A stretch of 64,000 bases of DNA from Niabella beijingensis (GTDB lineage: Bacteria > Bacteroidota > Bacteroidia > Chitinophagales > Chitinophagaceae). Below, piece by piece: positions 22,183-31,071 of this stretch (position 1 is the first letter of the stretch; each line of letters begins with the position of its first letter). Where the stretch lies: positions 248,001-312,000 of the forward strand of contig NZ_JAIQDI010000001.1 in NCBI RefSeq assembly GCF_020034665.1. The letters run 5' to 3'. A program made the position numbers and the translations under genes. The notes beneath the pieces were generated by a model. The model saw nothing but the letters and a program-made list of their open reading frames with translations. It was not told the DNA's origin and did no database searches.

Positions 22183-23586
22183 ATGGCATATGACGTAGTA
22201 GTTGTAGGTAGTGGCCCGGGCGGATATGTAGCCGCTATACGCGCCTCCCAGCTGGGTTTAAAGACCGCAATTATTGAAAAGGAAAGCCTGGGAGGGATCT
22301 GCCTGAACTGGGGATGTATCCCCACCAAAGCCTTATTGAAAAGCGCACAGGTTTTTAACGATATTCAGCATGCACAGGAATATGGCATTGAGGCGTCCGG
22401 AACACCCAATTTTGAAGCTATCGTAAAACGCAGCCGCGGCGTGGCCGATAAAATGAGCAAGGGCGTACAGTTCCTGATGAAGAAAAATAAAATTGATGTG
22501 ATCCTGGGATTCGGCACCTTAAAAGCCAAGGGCCAGGTAGAAGTAAAGGGAGCCGACGGAAAGACCACCCTGGTGGAAGGAAAGCACATCATCCTGGCAA
22601 CCGGTGGCCGCAGCCGCGAATTGCCCGCCCTGAAACAGGATGGTAAAAAGATCATCGGCTACCGCGAGGCCATGGTACTGCCCCAGCAGCCCAAAAGCAT
22701 CATTGTGGTAGGAAGCGGCGCCATCGGCGTGGAATTCGGCTATTTCTACAACAGCCTGGGTACAAAGGTGACCATCGTTGAATTTTTGCCCCGCATTGTT
22801 CCCGTGGAAGATGAGGATATTTCAAAAGAACTGGAAAAGAACCTCAAAAAGCAGGGCATTACCGTTATGACCAGCAGCGAAGTAACTTCTGTGGACACTT
22901 CCGGCAACGGCGTAAAAGCAAAAGTGAAAACCGCCACCGGCGAAGCCATCCTTGAAGCGGATGTGCTGCTGAGCGCTGTGGGCGTAGCCGCCAATATTGA
23001 AGGCATCGGACTGGAGACCCTGGGGGTAAAGACCGATAAAGGAAAGATCGCCGTAGACAAATACTATAAGACCAATGTAGATGGTGTTTATGCCATCGGG
23101 GATTGTGTTCCCGGACAGGCACTGGCGCACGTGGCTTCAAAAGAAGGCATCATCTGCGTGGACAACATCGCCTTTGGAGAAAAGAAATACAACCATCAGC
23201 CGGAAGCCCTGGATTACGGCAACGTACCGGGTTGTACCTATTGCTATCCGGAAATAGCCAGCGTGGGCTTTACCGAAAAGCAGGCGAAAGACGCCGGCTA
23301 CGAGGTTAAAGTGGGCAAGTTCCCCTTGAGCGCCAGCGGAAAAGCAAGCGCTGCCGGACATACCGAAGGTTTTGTAAAAGTGATCTTCGATGCCAAATAC
23401 GGCGAATGGCTGGGCACCCACATGATCGGGTATAATGTTACCGAGATCATAGCGGAAACCGTTGTGGGCCGCAAGCTGGAAACAACTTATCATGAAGTAC
23501 TGAACAGCATTCACCCGCACCCCACCATCAGCGAAAGCGTAAAAGACGCTATTGAGGTGGCCTATGGTGAAGCCATTCACTTATAA
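22183..23586 (+). CDS. lpdA: Dihydrolipoyl dehydrogenase
   Basis: 467 residues, normal E3 length. It reoxidises dihydrolipoamide of the pyruvate and 2-oxoglutarate complexes with FAD and NAD+. FAD-binding VVGSGPGGYVAAIRASQLG begins at residue 8; the redox disulfide is in GGICLNWGCIPTKA (C40, C45); NAD-binding IIVVGSGAIGVEFGY follows; the second FAD motif is GVYAIGDC; and the dimer-interface acid-base pair is HPHPTISE (H446, E451). Monocistronic, with a promoter and a strong terminator. Confidence 0.97.
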   Translation: MAYDVVVVGSGPGGYVAAIRASQLGLKTAIIEKESLGGICLNWGCIPTKALLKSAQVFNDIQHAQEYGIEASGTPNFEAIVKRSRGVADKMSKGVQFLMKKNKIDVILGFGTLKAKGQVEVKGADGKTTLVEGKHIILATGGRSRELPALKQDGKKIIGYREAMVLPQQPKSIIVVGSGAIGVEFGYFYNSLGTKVTIVEFLPRIVPVEDEDISKELEKNLKKQGITVMTSSEVTSVDTSGNGVKAKVKTATGEAILEADVLLSAVGVAANIEGIGLETLGVKTDKGKIAVDKYYKTNVDGVYAIGDCVPGQALAHVASKEGIICVDNIAFGEKKYNHQPEALDYGNVPGCTYCYPEIASVGFTEKQAKDAGYEVKVGKFPLSASGKASAAGHTEGFVKVIFDAKYGEWLGTHMIGYNVTEIIAETVVGRKLETTYHEVLNSIHPHPTISESVKDAIEVAYGEAIHL

Positions 23587-23607
23587 TATTAAAAGATGGG
23601 TTTTATG

Positions 23608-23634
23608 GTCCCGCCCGCTGGCGGGACTTTTTTT
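23608..23634 (+). terminator. Terminator after lpdA
   Basis: GTCCCGCC (23608-23615) pairs with GGCGGGAC (23620-23627) around CGCT, then seven T residues. Confidence 0.9.
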
Positions 23635-23639
23635 ATGGA

Positions 23640-23740
23640 CCAAACTGTAGTGCTGCTATCAGCTGTCTTGCGTCGCACTCTTGTGCGGCAGTGCAAAACT
23701 GGGCAAACAACAGTGCAGCACCGGGTAATAAATGGATGGT
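23640..23740. repeat. Dispersed intergenic repeat, partial copy 3
   Basis: TTGCGTCGCACTC at about 23669 is the reverse complement of the GAGTGCGACGCAA block at 7708, and ...CACCGGGTAATAAATG repeats the tail block in the other orientation. The unit is degenerate and internally inverted. Confidence 0.45.
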
Positions 23741-23772
23741 TTTGATAATTACTGGAGAAGGTCGTAAATTTG
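23741..23772 (+). promoter_or_regulatory. Promoter of the DUF433/DUF5615 pair
   Basis: TTTG (23741-23744), 20 bases, then TAAATTTG (23765-23772), an exact match to the Bacteroidota consensus. Confidence 0.75.
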
Positions 23773-23791
23773 AAGAACAAATACAAACGTG

Positions 23792-24022
23792 ATGGACATC
23801 GCTTCTTATATAGAAATCCGACCTGAGATTATGATGGGTAAGCCAGTGATTAAAGGCACCCGGGTCACTGTTGAGATGATCCTGGAGTCACTTGGTTCGG
23901 GCGAGTCTGTTGATAATATCCTTGATTCTTATCCAAGAATAACTAGGGATGCTATCTCCGCTGCGTTGCTTTTTGCGGCCGAAGCACTGAAGACCGAACG
24001 AATCTATCCTATAGCGGTATGA
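23792..24022 (+). CDS. DUF433 family antitoxin-like protein
   Basis: 76 residues from the ATG at 23792 (a GTG three bases upstream is equally possible). EIRPEIMMGKPVIKGTRVTV is the DUF433 signature, a winged-helix fold; SVDNILDSYPRITRDAISAA is its second helix pair. DUF433 genes are typically followed by DUF5615 genes, as here with a 4-base overlap (ATGA), giving a toxin-antitoxin-like module. It would be the antitoxin and autoregulator. Confidence 0.9.
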   Translation: MDIASYIEIRPEIMMGKPVIKGTRVTVEMILESLGSGESVDNILDSYPRITRDAISAALLFAAEALKTERIYPIAV

Positions 24023-24369
24023 AATTTTTAGCAGACGAAGGCGTTGACCGAAGTATCGTAAATTGTTTGCGTGGGCTAAATTTTGATGTATATTATGTCA
24101 TCGAGGAAATAAGGTCGCTTGATGATAAAACGTTATTGCAAATTGCCACAAAGGAAAAAAGAATCCTTATTACAAGAGACAAAGACTTTGGAGAACTGGT
24201 ATTTCGCCTCAACCAGGTGCACAGTGGTGTACTCCTGTTAAGATTGGAAGGTTGTACAACACAGGAGCGGGCAGCCATCGTGTGCTCATTAACGGAAAAG
24301 TACCAGGATCAATTACCAAACGCCTTCACCGTCATACAAAAGGATGCCATCCGCATCAGAAAATTTTAA
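24019..24369 (+). CDS. DUF5615 PIN-like protein
   Basis: 116 residues. MKFLADEGVDRSIVNCLRG gives the first acidic residues of the PIN-like fold; LDDKTLLQIATKEKRILITR and DKDFGELVF carry the remaining acidic cluster (D-x-D-F). DUF5615 is the putative toxin of DUF433/DUF5615 modules, expected to be an RNase of the PIN superfamily. Start overlaps the antitoxin stop, so translation is coupled. Confidence 0.9.
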   Translation: MKFLADEGVDRSIVNCLRGLNFDVYYVIEEIRSLDDKTLLQIATKEKRILITRDKDFGELVFRLNQVHSGVLLLRLEGCTTQERAAIVCSLTEKYQDQLPNAFTVIQKDAIRIRKF

Positions 24370-24405
24370 ATATTTCCTTTCTCTCAAAAAAAAGTCGGAA
24401 AAAAA

Positions 24406-24439
24406 TTTGACCCTTACCTTAGGTCATGGAATAGTTTTG
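24406..24439 (+). promoter_or_regulatory. MerR-type promoter and operator with long spacer
   Basis: TTTG (24406-24409) and TAGTTTTG (24432-24439) match the Bacteroidota consensus, but the spacer is 22 bases, longer than the usual 19-20. GACC...GGTC, an imperfect palindrome at 24409-24425, lies in the spacer. This is the geometry MerR proteins need to activate or repress by twisting the DNA. Confidence 0.6.
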
Positions 24440-24468
24440 CATTTGAAACATGGGTTCAATCATTTTTT

Positions 24469-25230
24469 ATGAAACATCTCTCTGTAAAAGAACTGGCAAA
24501 GGCCGCAGGTGTAACGGTGCGCACGTTACACGTATACGACTGTACCGGGCTGCTGAAGCCCGCCCTCCGCACAGAAAAAAAATACCGTTATTACGGCAAA
24601 GCGGAGTTGCTGCGACTGCAGCAGATCCTCTTTTATAAAGAGCTGGGATTATCACTTGCCCAAATAGCTGCATTACTGGATGCGCCGGATTTTGACCTGG
24701 TGGAAGCGCTTACGGGTCATAAAAAGGCCTTGCAGCAAAAACAGCAGCAGCTTTCAAAAATGATGGAGACCATTGACAAAACCATTTTAAATCTAAAAGG
24801 ACAAATCAACATGACACACGAAGAATTATATGCCGGTCTGCCAAAGGAGCAGGCACAGCAATGGCGCAGAGAAGCGCTTGAAAAATGGCCGGACCAGGTA
24901 AAGCATTCCGAAAAAATGCTCCTGAAAATGAGCAGGGCCGGCTTTGATACCTTGCAGCAAACTTTTAAAAGCGTGAACGAGCAACTGGCAGCGCTGAAGA
25001 AAGAAGATCCGAAAAGTCCGCAGGTGCAGCAACTGGTGCAGCAGCACTACGACTGCATTTTAAAATTCTGGGGCAAAACGGACAACATCGCAGCAGCCTA
25101 TAAAGGATTGGGTGGTCTCTATGTTGCAGATACCCGGTACACTACCGTAAACGGCACCACCGATCCGGAATTTGCGGCGTTTATGAATGCAGCGATGATC
25201 CATTTTGCAGATACACAGCTGAAAAGCTGA
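24469..25230 (+). CDS. MerR-family regulator with TipA-like (TipAS) effector domain
   Basis: 253 residues. The N-terminal winged helix is KELAKAAGVTVRTLHVYDCT followed by GLLKPALRTEKKYRYYG (the MerR Y-x-x-x-G-L motif). A coiled coil around ALQQKQQQLSKMMETIDKT links to a C-terminal helical domain starting MTHEELYAGLPKEQAQQWRR, the TipAS antibiotic-binding fold, which in TipA-like proteins senses thiopeptides and related compounds. A long-spacer promoter and palindrome lie directly upstream, so autoregulation is likely. A bidirectional terminator follows. Confidence 0.92.
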   Translation: MKHLSVKELAKAAGVTVRTLHVYDCTGLLKPALRTEKKYRYYGKAELLRLQQILFYKELGLSLAQIAALLDAPDFDLVEALTGHKKALQQKQQQLSKMMETIDKTILNLKGQINMTHEELYAGLPKEQAQQWRREALEKWPDQVKHSEKMLLKMSRAGFDTLQQTFKSVNEQLAALKKEDPKSPQVQQLVQQHYDCILKFWGKTDNIAAAYKGLGGLYVADTRYTTVNGTTDPEFAAFMNAAMIHFADTQLKS

Positions 25231-25268
25231 TGCGGCCAATGGCAATCATCTGTGACACAGCATGCAAT

Positions 25269-25301
25269 AAAAAAACAGGCGGAATACTCCGCCTGCTTTT
25301 T
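25269..25301. terminator. Bidirectional terminator between merR-like and OMP genes
   Basis: CAGGCGGA (25276-25283) pairs with TCCGCCTG (25288-25295) around ATAC, with A-run before and T-run after. Confidence 0.9.
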
Positions 25302-25329
25302 CCGGTTGAACCGGTGTCTTAAAACCAAA

Positions 25330-25908
25330 CTATCTACCTAAACCAATATTGTAGGCCACTCCTACCCCAATGCTCCCTGCATTGTATTTTTGGGTAGCAT
25401 TGCCGATGTTGATCTTGCCGTCATCACCGGTAAATACTTTTGTGTAGTGCGCAAACACATTCCAGTTGCGGTTGTGCCAGCCCACTTCAGGCTTTAAATA
25501 AAAACCTCCGTCCGGACGGTTCACCCCGCTGTTGCTGGCCACTTTTTCATCGCCGGTGATAAAACCGTATCCCAGGTCGGTACCTACATAAATACCTTTT
25601 GCCTGCGGATAGTAGCGGACCAGTGCAGCCACGGGCACTACACCAAAACTATTGTTTTGAAGTGTGGTGTTACCGAGGTCATTGTCCTTACCAAAAAAAT
25701 GATTGTAACCGGTAGCGATACCAAGTCCCACATGTGGTGTGATCAGGTTCTGATACGACACATCCACTCCTGCATTTGCTGCAGCATTTTCATTAGGCAC
25801 TGCTACGCCTCCCATTACACCAATTTTAAGGGTGTTCTTCATACTTTGCGCCTGAACAAAGCTAACGGACAGTACGCCCATCGCTGCTGCTAAAATTACC
25901 TTTTTCAT
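25330..25908 (-). CDS. Outer-membrane beta-barrel protein
   Basis: 192 residues from the ATG at 25908 (MKKVILAAAMGVLSVSFVQA), a signal peptide; an upstream frame adds 11 residues of no merit. The body alternates strands such as HVGLGIATGYNHFFG, GVVPVAALVRYYP and GIYVGTDLGYGF, and closes with GSIGVGVAYNIGLGR. It is a porin-like small barrel of the kind common in Bacteroidota. No partner on the minus strand. Confidence 0.85.
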   Translation of the reverse strand: MKKVILAAAMGVLSVSFVQAQSMKNTLKIGVMGGVAVPNENAAANAGVDVSYQNLITPHVGLGIATGYNHFFGKDNDLGNTTLQNNSFGVVPVAALVRYYPQAKGIYVGTDLGYGFITGDEKVASNSGVNRPDGGFYLKPEVGWHNRNWNVFAHYTKVFTGDDGKINIGNATQKYNAGSIGVGVAYNIGLGR

Positions 25909-26240
25909 ATTTATAAGATTTATATCCACCATTAATAACAATAAAAAGTCTGACAGGTTTTCAAGAGAACTAAATACTGATTAATTTTTATTTGAACACG
26001 TTCTGTCAATCTAGCCTAAAGAAAAAACAATACCAGTTTTTTACCGGCCATCCTGCTGTACTACCCGTTAAAGACGTTGTTCCCATGCACCTGGTTGTAA
26101 ATCAAGCAAAGGCCGGTTATAAAAAAAGCGTATAAAATTTAACATCTTATGGTTGCTGTTTTTTATAACAAGCATTTGTTCGTTTTCAAAAATTACCGGT
26201 TCCCATTTCAATTTTATTTATCTTGTTGTATAAAAAAAGA

Positions 26241-27569
26241 ATGATGATTGCGGATCTCGACCAGCAAAAGCCGGTGAAAAAAAAGAAGCTGTACCAGGTA
26301 CTCTATTTCCAGGTGATCGTTGCGATTGTGATCGGTATCACTTTAGGACATTTTGCACCGGAGACCGGTAAAAAACTGAAGCCCCTGGGGGATGGTTTTA
26401 TCATGCTGATCAAGATGATCATTGCGCCGGTCATTTTCCTTACAGTAAGTACAGGCATTGCCGGGATGAACGATCTTAAAAAAGTAGGCCGTGTGGCCGG
26501 AAAAGCTTTTCTCTATTTTATCACTTTTTCCACGCTTGCGCTGATCATCGGGCTTATTGTAAGCAATACCGTGCGCCCCGGTGCAGGAATGAATGCCGAC
26601 CACCGCACCCTTGATGCCAGCGCTATAGCCAAGTATGTGTCGCAGGCAAAGGAACAGACCCTGGAGCATTTTATTTTTGACATCATCCCGCAGACATTGG
26701 TCAGTCCGCTTTCCGGCAATAATATATTACAGGTATTATTCGCCGCTATTTTATTTGGAGTAGGCCTGGCGCTCACCGCTGAGAAAAGCAAGATGGTGAC
26801 CGATTTTTTAAAGGCCGTTACCTATCCTGTTTTCAAGGTAGTGGAGATACTGATGAAGCTGGCACCCGTTGGGGCGCTCGGTGCTATGGCCTTTACCATC
26901 GGCGAGTATGGCATCCGCTCCATTATCAACCTGGGTATGCTGGTAGGTACGTTCTATCTCACTTCCGCATTATTTGTGATCCTTGTGCTTGGTGCTGTGG
27001 CCCGCTACAATGGTTTTTCCATTTTTAAATTCATACGGTATATAAAAGACGAGCTGTTGCTGGTACTGGGCACCAGTTCCTCCGAAGCGGCACTGCCCAC
27101 ACTGATGCAGAAACTGGAAAAGGCCGGCTGTGCCAAACCGGTGGTGGGGCTCGTTATCCCTACCGGTTATTCCTTTAATCTGGATGGTACCAATATTTAT
27201 ATGACACTGGCCGCCCTCTTCATCGCACAGGCCTGTAATATTCCTTTAACCTGGGAGCAACAGGTGCTGCTGCTGCTGGTGGCCATGCTTAGCTCCAAAG
27301 GCGCAGCAGGTGTATCCGGTGCCGGTTTTATCACCCTGGCCGCCACACTGGCCATTGTACCGGAGGTACCCATTGCCGGCATGACGCTGATCCTGGGCAT
27401 CGACCGTTTTATGTCGGAATGCCGCGCGCTTACGAACCTGGTAGGCAACGGAGTGGCAACAATAGTAGTGGCGAACTGGGAAAAGCAGCTGGACAAAGAA
27501 CAGCTGGCTGCTGCGCTGGACCAGCCCCAGCCGCCCGCGTCAGCATTACAACAGCCGCCGGCTCATTAG
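26241..27569 (+). CDS. dctA: Dicarboxylate:cation symporter (DctA-type, DAACS family)
   Basis: 442 residues from ATG 26241; further upstream codons are non-ATG. Inner-membrane carrier importing C4-dicarboxylates or related acids with Na+/H+. Family marks: [19 protein letters not shown], the serine-rich hairpin [14 protein letters not shown], the substrate motif [20 protein letters not shown] and [13 protein letters not shown], and [20 protein letters not shown] at the end. At least eight hydrophobic helices. It stands alone with a hairpin terminator after it. Glutamate or aspartate is an alternative substrate. Confidence 0.93.
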   Translation: MMIADLDQQKPVKKKKLYQVLYFQVIVAIVIGITLGHFAPETGKKLKPLGDGFIMLIKMIIAPVIFLTVSTGIAGMNDLKKVGRVAGKAFLYFITFSTLALIIGLIVSNTVRPGAGMNADHRTLDASAIAKYVSQAKEQTLEHFIFDIIPQTLVSPLSGNNILQVLFAAILFGVGLALTAEKSKMVTDFLKAVTYPVFKVVEILMKLAPVGALGAMAFTIGEYGIRSIINLGMLVGTFYLTSALFVILVLGAVARYNGFSIFKFIRYIKDELLLVLGTSSSEAALPTLMQKLEKAGCAKPVVGLVIPTGYSFNLDGTNIYMTLAALFIAQACNIPLTWEQQVLLLLVAMLSSKGAAGVSGAGFITLAATLAIVPEVPIAGMTLILGIDRFMSECRALTNLVGNGVATIVVANWEKQLDKEQLAAALDQPQPPASALQQPPAH

Positions 27570-27757
27570 CCATTATCACCGGGCAACCGTGATTATCTCC
27601 CGGATTTCATCAAATCTTCATAATCGGCAGCTATGTTTGTGATAGAATAAATTTCACAAGCAAAGAAAGTATCCTGTTGTCAATAAAGGAACAACCAAAA
27701 TCCGTACCCTACGATAACGGGATCCGACGGCCCGATTTCTTTTTAATCAGTACCTTT

Positions 27758-27790
27758 ATCAGATAGCTTAACCGCTATCTGATATTTTTT
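27758..27790 (+). terminator. Hairpin terminator upstream of the two-component operon
   Basis: ATCAGATAGC (27758-27767) pairs with GCTATCTGAT (27774-27783), followed by ATTTTTT. It sits about 5 bp before the next start codon, so it either ends the dctA transcript or attenuates the next operon. Confidence 0.75.
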
Positions 27791-27795
27791 CTGTT

Positions 27796-28110
27796 ATGAA
27801 AGTCTTTTTTCTTTATCTGTTTTTACTGGGGGGTACGCTGTGGGCTCATACCGCAACAGGCGCATCCCACCGCATCAGAGAAGAGAAAGAACGGGTAATG
27901 GCTGCCGATACCATTCCCCCACAGAAAAAGGACGTTCCGGCCCGTGACAAAAATACGGCTGCCCAGAATGTTCCAAAGGGTAAACCTATTAAGGAAGTGC
28001 CTAAAGCGAAAAATCAGGCGAAGCCCAAAATGGTAGCTCCTCCTGGACTTAAAATGAAGCCGATAAAGATCATTAAACCCAAAATTAACGGGAAAGGATT
28101 GGGCCGATAA
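27796..28110 (+). CDS. Small exported Lys/Pro-rich protein
   Basis: 104 residues with a signal peptide (MKVFFLYLFLLGGTLWAHTA). The mature part is basic and low in complexity: KGKPIKEVPKAKNQAKPKM and LKMKPIKIIKPKINGKG. No domain recognised; likely disordered and surface or periplasm located. First gene of a four-gene operon with an outer-membrane protein and a two-component system, 14 bp before the next gene. Confidence 0.8.
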   Translation: MKVFFLYLFLLGGTLWAHTATGASHRIREEKERVMAADTIPPQKKDVPARDKNTAAQNVPKGKPIKEVPKAKNQAKPKMVAPPGLKMKPIKIIKPKINGKGLGR

Positions 28111-28124
28111 AAGAAACGGGTATT

Positions 28125-28991
28125 GTGAAAAAATTATTTCTTGTTTTACTATATTGTACGGGTGCAGTCCGGCTGTTTGCCCAGGATAGCAGCGACGTAC
28201 AGCAGGCCGATACCGTAAAGGAAAAAACAACGCTCACGGTTGCCGCACTTTATGGTACAGGCATTGATTACTATGGCCAGACGACAGAGCAACACCTTCC
28301 CTATCTTGCATTAAATGCAACCGTGCGGATCCCTGCCGGTCTTTATCTTTCAGCTACCGGCTTTCACCTGTTCTCCGACAGCTTGTTTTTATCCGCCTCC
28401 GCACTAAGCCTGGGCTACGGGTTCAGGATCTCTCCCAGGTTAACCGGCGATATCAGCTTTACGCATACCTTTTTCCCTTCAAAATCACCCTTCCTGCAGG
28501 CCTCCAGTCCCAACATGGCAAGTGCCTCACTGGGATACGAATACTTCCTGAAAACCGCACTGGATGCAGATCTGGCCTTTGGCGAACAAACGGATTACTT
28601 TACCACGCTTTCCAATTCCAAATCCTTTGATTTTAATCTTTCCGGCGGAAGGGCCATTCTTAACTTCACACCGGAGCTGGCGGTAACAGCCGGCACCCAG
28701 CAATATTATGAAACCTACCTGGTAGAAAAAGAACACCCGGGAAAGGGAAACGGAAAAGCCAACGGGAACGGAAACGGGAATAAGCCGCTGCCGCCCGGGC
28801 AAACCATCGAAACAACCATTGATTATAAAAAATACGGATTGCTTTCTTATAACCTCAAGCTACCGGTGTCCTATAACCGCGCCTCCTATCTTGTAGAAGC
28901 GGCATTAAAATTGTCGTTACTGGGCAATAACGCTGTCAATGAAGGCACGGTAAATAGTTTTTTCACTTTAAGTGCTTATTACCAGTTTTAA
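28125..28991 (+). CDS. Outer-membrane beta-barrel protein with Gly/Asn-rich loop
   Basis: 288 residues from a GTG start; signal peptide VKKLFLVLLYCTGAVRLFAQ. The mature part is a barrel of amphipathic strands (LYLSATGFHLFSDSLFLSAS) ending NSFFTLSAYYQF with a C-terminal aromatic. About residue 206 a low-complexity loop GKGNGKANGNGNGNK, encoded by short imperfect DNA repeats, interrupts two strands. It lies between the Lys-rich protein and the response regulator, so it is the likely regulated target or sensor partner of that system. Confidence 0.82.
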   Translation: MKKLFLVLLYCTGAVRLFAQDSSDVQQADTVKEKTTLTVAALYGTGIDYYGQTTEQHLPYLALNATVRIPAGLYLSATGFHLFSDSLFLSASALSLGYGFRISPRLTGDISFTHTFFPSKSPFLQASSPNMASASLGYEYFLKTALDADLAFGEQTDYFTTLSNSKSFDFNLSGGRAILNFTPELAVTAGTQQYYETYLVEKEHPGKGNGKANGNGNGNKPLPPGQTIETTIDYKKYGLLSYNLKLPVSYNRASYLVEAALKLSLLGNNAVNEGTVNSFFTLSAYYQF

Positions 28992-29002
28992 AAAACCGTT
29001 AC

Positions 29003-29683
29003 ATGCGCGTACTGATCGTAGAAGATGAACAATCCCTGGCAACAGAAATTGAAGCCGCGCTTCAAAAGAATCATTTTCTTTGCGAGACAGCGCATACGGC
29101 AAAGGACGCATTACACCGGACGGATACCGGCAGCTTTGATTTTATTTTACTGGATATTGGTTTGCCGGACCGGGATGGTTTCTGGCTGCTGGAAGAGCTC
29201 CGGAAAGACCATACCGAAACGGCCATCATTATGCTCACCGCACGCGGGGAAGTGGAAGACCGTATAAAAGGGCTGGATATGGGCGCCGATGACTACCTGG
29301 CAAAACCATTCTCACTGCTGGAGCTTCAATCCCGGATGCAGGCGATCATCCGCAGGAAATTCAAATTAAATGATCAGTCGCTGGAACTGGGCGCTTTTAC
29401 CATCCATATTAAAAACCGTACCGTTCATTACCGGGAAACGGCCATACCGCTTTCCCGTAAGGAATTTGACCTGCTGAACTACCTGCTGCTGCACAAGAAC
29501 CGGCCGCTCTCGCGCATGCAGCTCAGCGATCACCTGTGGGGCGATAATGCCGATGACGAATACGATTCCAACTATATCGATGTGCACATCAAGAACATTC
29601 GAAAGAAACTCAATGCCTATGCCGATACCGACTGGCTGGAAACCGTACGCGGTGTGGGCTATAAAATAAAAACAGACAAATGA
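29003..29683 (+). CDS. OmpR-family response regulator
   Basis: 226 residues: receiver domain MRVLIVEDEQSLATEIEAAL with phosphorylation site D51 (FILLDIGLPDRDG), conserved T in MLTARG and K in YLAKPF; then a winged-helix C-terminal domain from LGAFTIHIKNRTV, with FDLLNYLLLHKNRPLSRMQL and HIKNIRKKL. Eleven base pairs after the OMP gene and overlapping the histidine kinase start by 4 bases, so the system is co-transcribed and coupled. Confidence 0.96.
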   Translation: MRVLIVEDEQSLATEIEAALQKNHFLCETAHTAKDALHRTDTGSFDFILLDIGLPDRDGFWLLEELRKDHTETAIIMLTARGEVEDRIKGLDMGADDYLAKPFSLLELQSRMQAIIRRKFKLNDQSLELGAFTIHIKNRTVHYRETAIPLSRKEFDLLNYLLLHKNRPLSRMQLSDHLWGDNADDEYDSNYIDVHIKNIRKKLNAYADTDWLETVRGVGYKIKTDK

Positions 29684-31002
29684 GGCTGCATACCAAGCTC
29701 ACCCTGTTTGCCGCTGCCGCCACCATTGTGGTGCTGGGGCTTTTTGTGTGGCAGCTGCCTTTCCTCATGCAAAAGATCGCATCAGGCAATACCAATAAAA
29801 ACCTCGACCAGCAGCGGATAAAAGCATTGAGCGCCATTAAAAAGAATGGGATCGATTATTATTTCCAGGGCGACTCGGCATACGGCAGTTATTCCATGCT
29901 TAAGGATGAATACATCTCACTGGAACCTTTTAACCGCTCGTCGGACCTGACCCGGCTGCAGACCGCAGAACGTATTATTGATGGTGACACGATCAACTAC
30001 CGGATACTCATCGATACCTTCACTACCGAACAGCATACCTACCTGCTGGAGATCGGTAAGAAGATCACCTCCATTGAAGAAGACAGCGTTGCCCTGCAAC
30101 GGGCTACTGCCGGTGTATTGATCGGGTTAACGCTGATCATGGCACTGATCCAGCTGTTTTACACCCGCTACCTGTTAAAGCCGCTCGGATTCATTATCCG
30201 CAGCCGGCTGATCAAAAAAAGCTTCCCGTTCCGCGAACGGCAACGCACCCTGATCACCTCCACCTATGATTTTAAATATCTGGACCAGGCCATCTCCCGG
30301 CTGATGCAGCAGGTGAATCATGCCTTTGAAAAGGAAAAAGAATTTACTTCCAATGCCTCCCACGAGCTCATGACGCCTATCAGCATCATGCAAAGCAAGA
30401 TCGAAAACATCCTGACGGACCCCGGGCTTCCTGCCGGCACGGTGTTAAAACTGGAGGAGACCATGCGCATTATGAAACGGCTGAAAAAGATCGTGAACGC
30501 ATTACTCCTGATCTCCCGGATCGAGAACGAACAATACAACCGCAATGATACGGTAGCCGTAAAACCCATGATCCGCGAAGTGTTGGAAGAACTGCAGCAC
30601 CGGGCCGATGAAAAAGACCTGACCGTGGAAGAGCGGATCAGCAGCATCGTAACGCTTCACCATGTGAACAGGGACCTGCTTTTTCAGTTGTTTTACAACC
30701 TCATCCATAACGCGATCCGGTACAATACAACAAACGGAAGTATCATCATCAGCGACGAACAGACTCCGCAGGATTACCGTTTATACGTTGAAGACACAGG
30801 TATCGGGATCGACCCACATCAACAGGAAGGAATCTTCGACCGCTTCAAAAAAAGCACTACGGAGCGGGAAGGTTTCGGGCTGGGGCTATCAATTGTAAAG
30901 TCTATCGCTGATTATCAGCGTATCAGCATTACCGTAACCTCTGAAAAAGGCCGGGGATCGCGGTTTGAGCTGCATTTCTCTTCAACACATCTTACTAAAT
31001 AA
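29680..31002 (+). CDS. Sensor histidine kinase (two-component)
   Basis: 440 residues. Two membrane segments (about 8-28 and 143-163) enclose a periplasmic sensor region of about 110 residues. The dimerisation domain has the phosphoacceptor in FTSNASHELMTPISIM (H228), then the ATPase with LFYNLIHNAIRYN (N box), DTGIGI (G1), FDRFKKS and GFGLGLSIVKSI (G2). Class and arrangement match the upstream OmpR-like regulator. The start overlaps the regulator by ATGA. The signal sensed is not evident from sequence. Confidence 0.95.
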   Translation: MRLHTKLTLFAAAATIVVLGLFVWQLPFLMQKIASGNTNKNLDQQRIKALSAIKKNGIDYYFQGDSAYGSYSMLKDEYISLEPFNRSSDLTRLQTAERIIDGDTINYRILIDTFTTEQHTYLLEIGKKITSIEEDSVALQRATAGVLIGLTLIMALIQLFYTRYLLKPLGFIIRSRLIKKSFPFRERQRTLITSTYDFKYLDQAISRLMQQVNHAFEKEKEFTSNASHELMTPISIMQSKIENILTDPGLPAGTVLKLEETMRIMKRLKKIVNALLLISRIENEQYNRNDTVAVKPMIREVLEELQHRADEKDLTVEERISSIVTLHHVNRDLLFQLFYNLIHNAIRYNTTNGSIIISDEQTPQDYRLYVEDTGIGIDPHQQEGIFDRFKKSTTEREGFGLGLSIVKSIADYQRISITVTSEKGRGSRFELHFSSTHLTK

Positions 31003-31071
31003 GGCATACCGTTTTCATTTTCCCTTCATAATCGGGTTTTAGTTTCGTACAGCAATATAAAATCCGCTACA

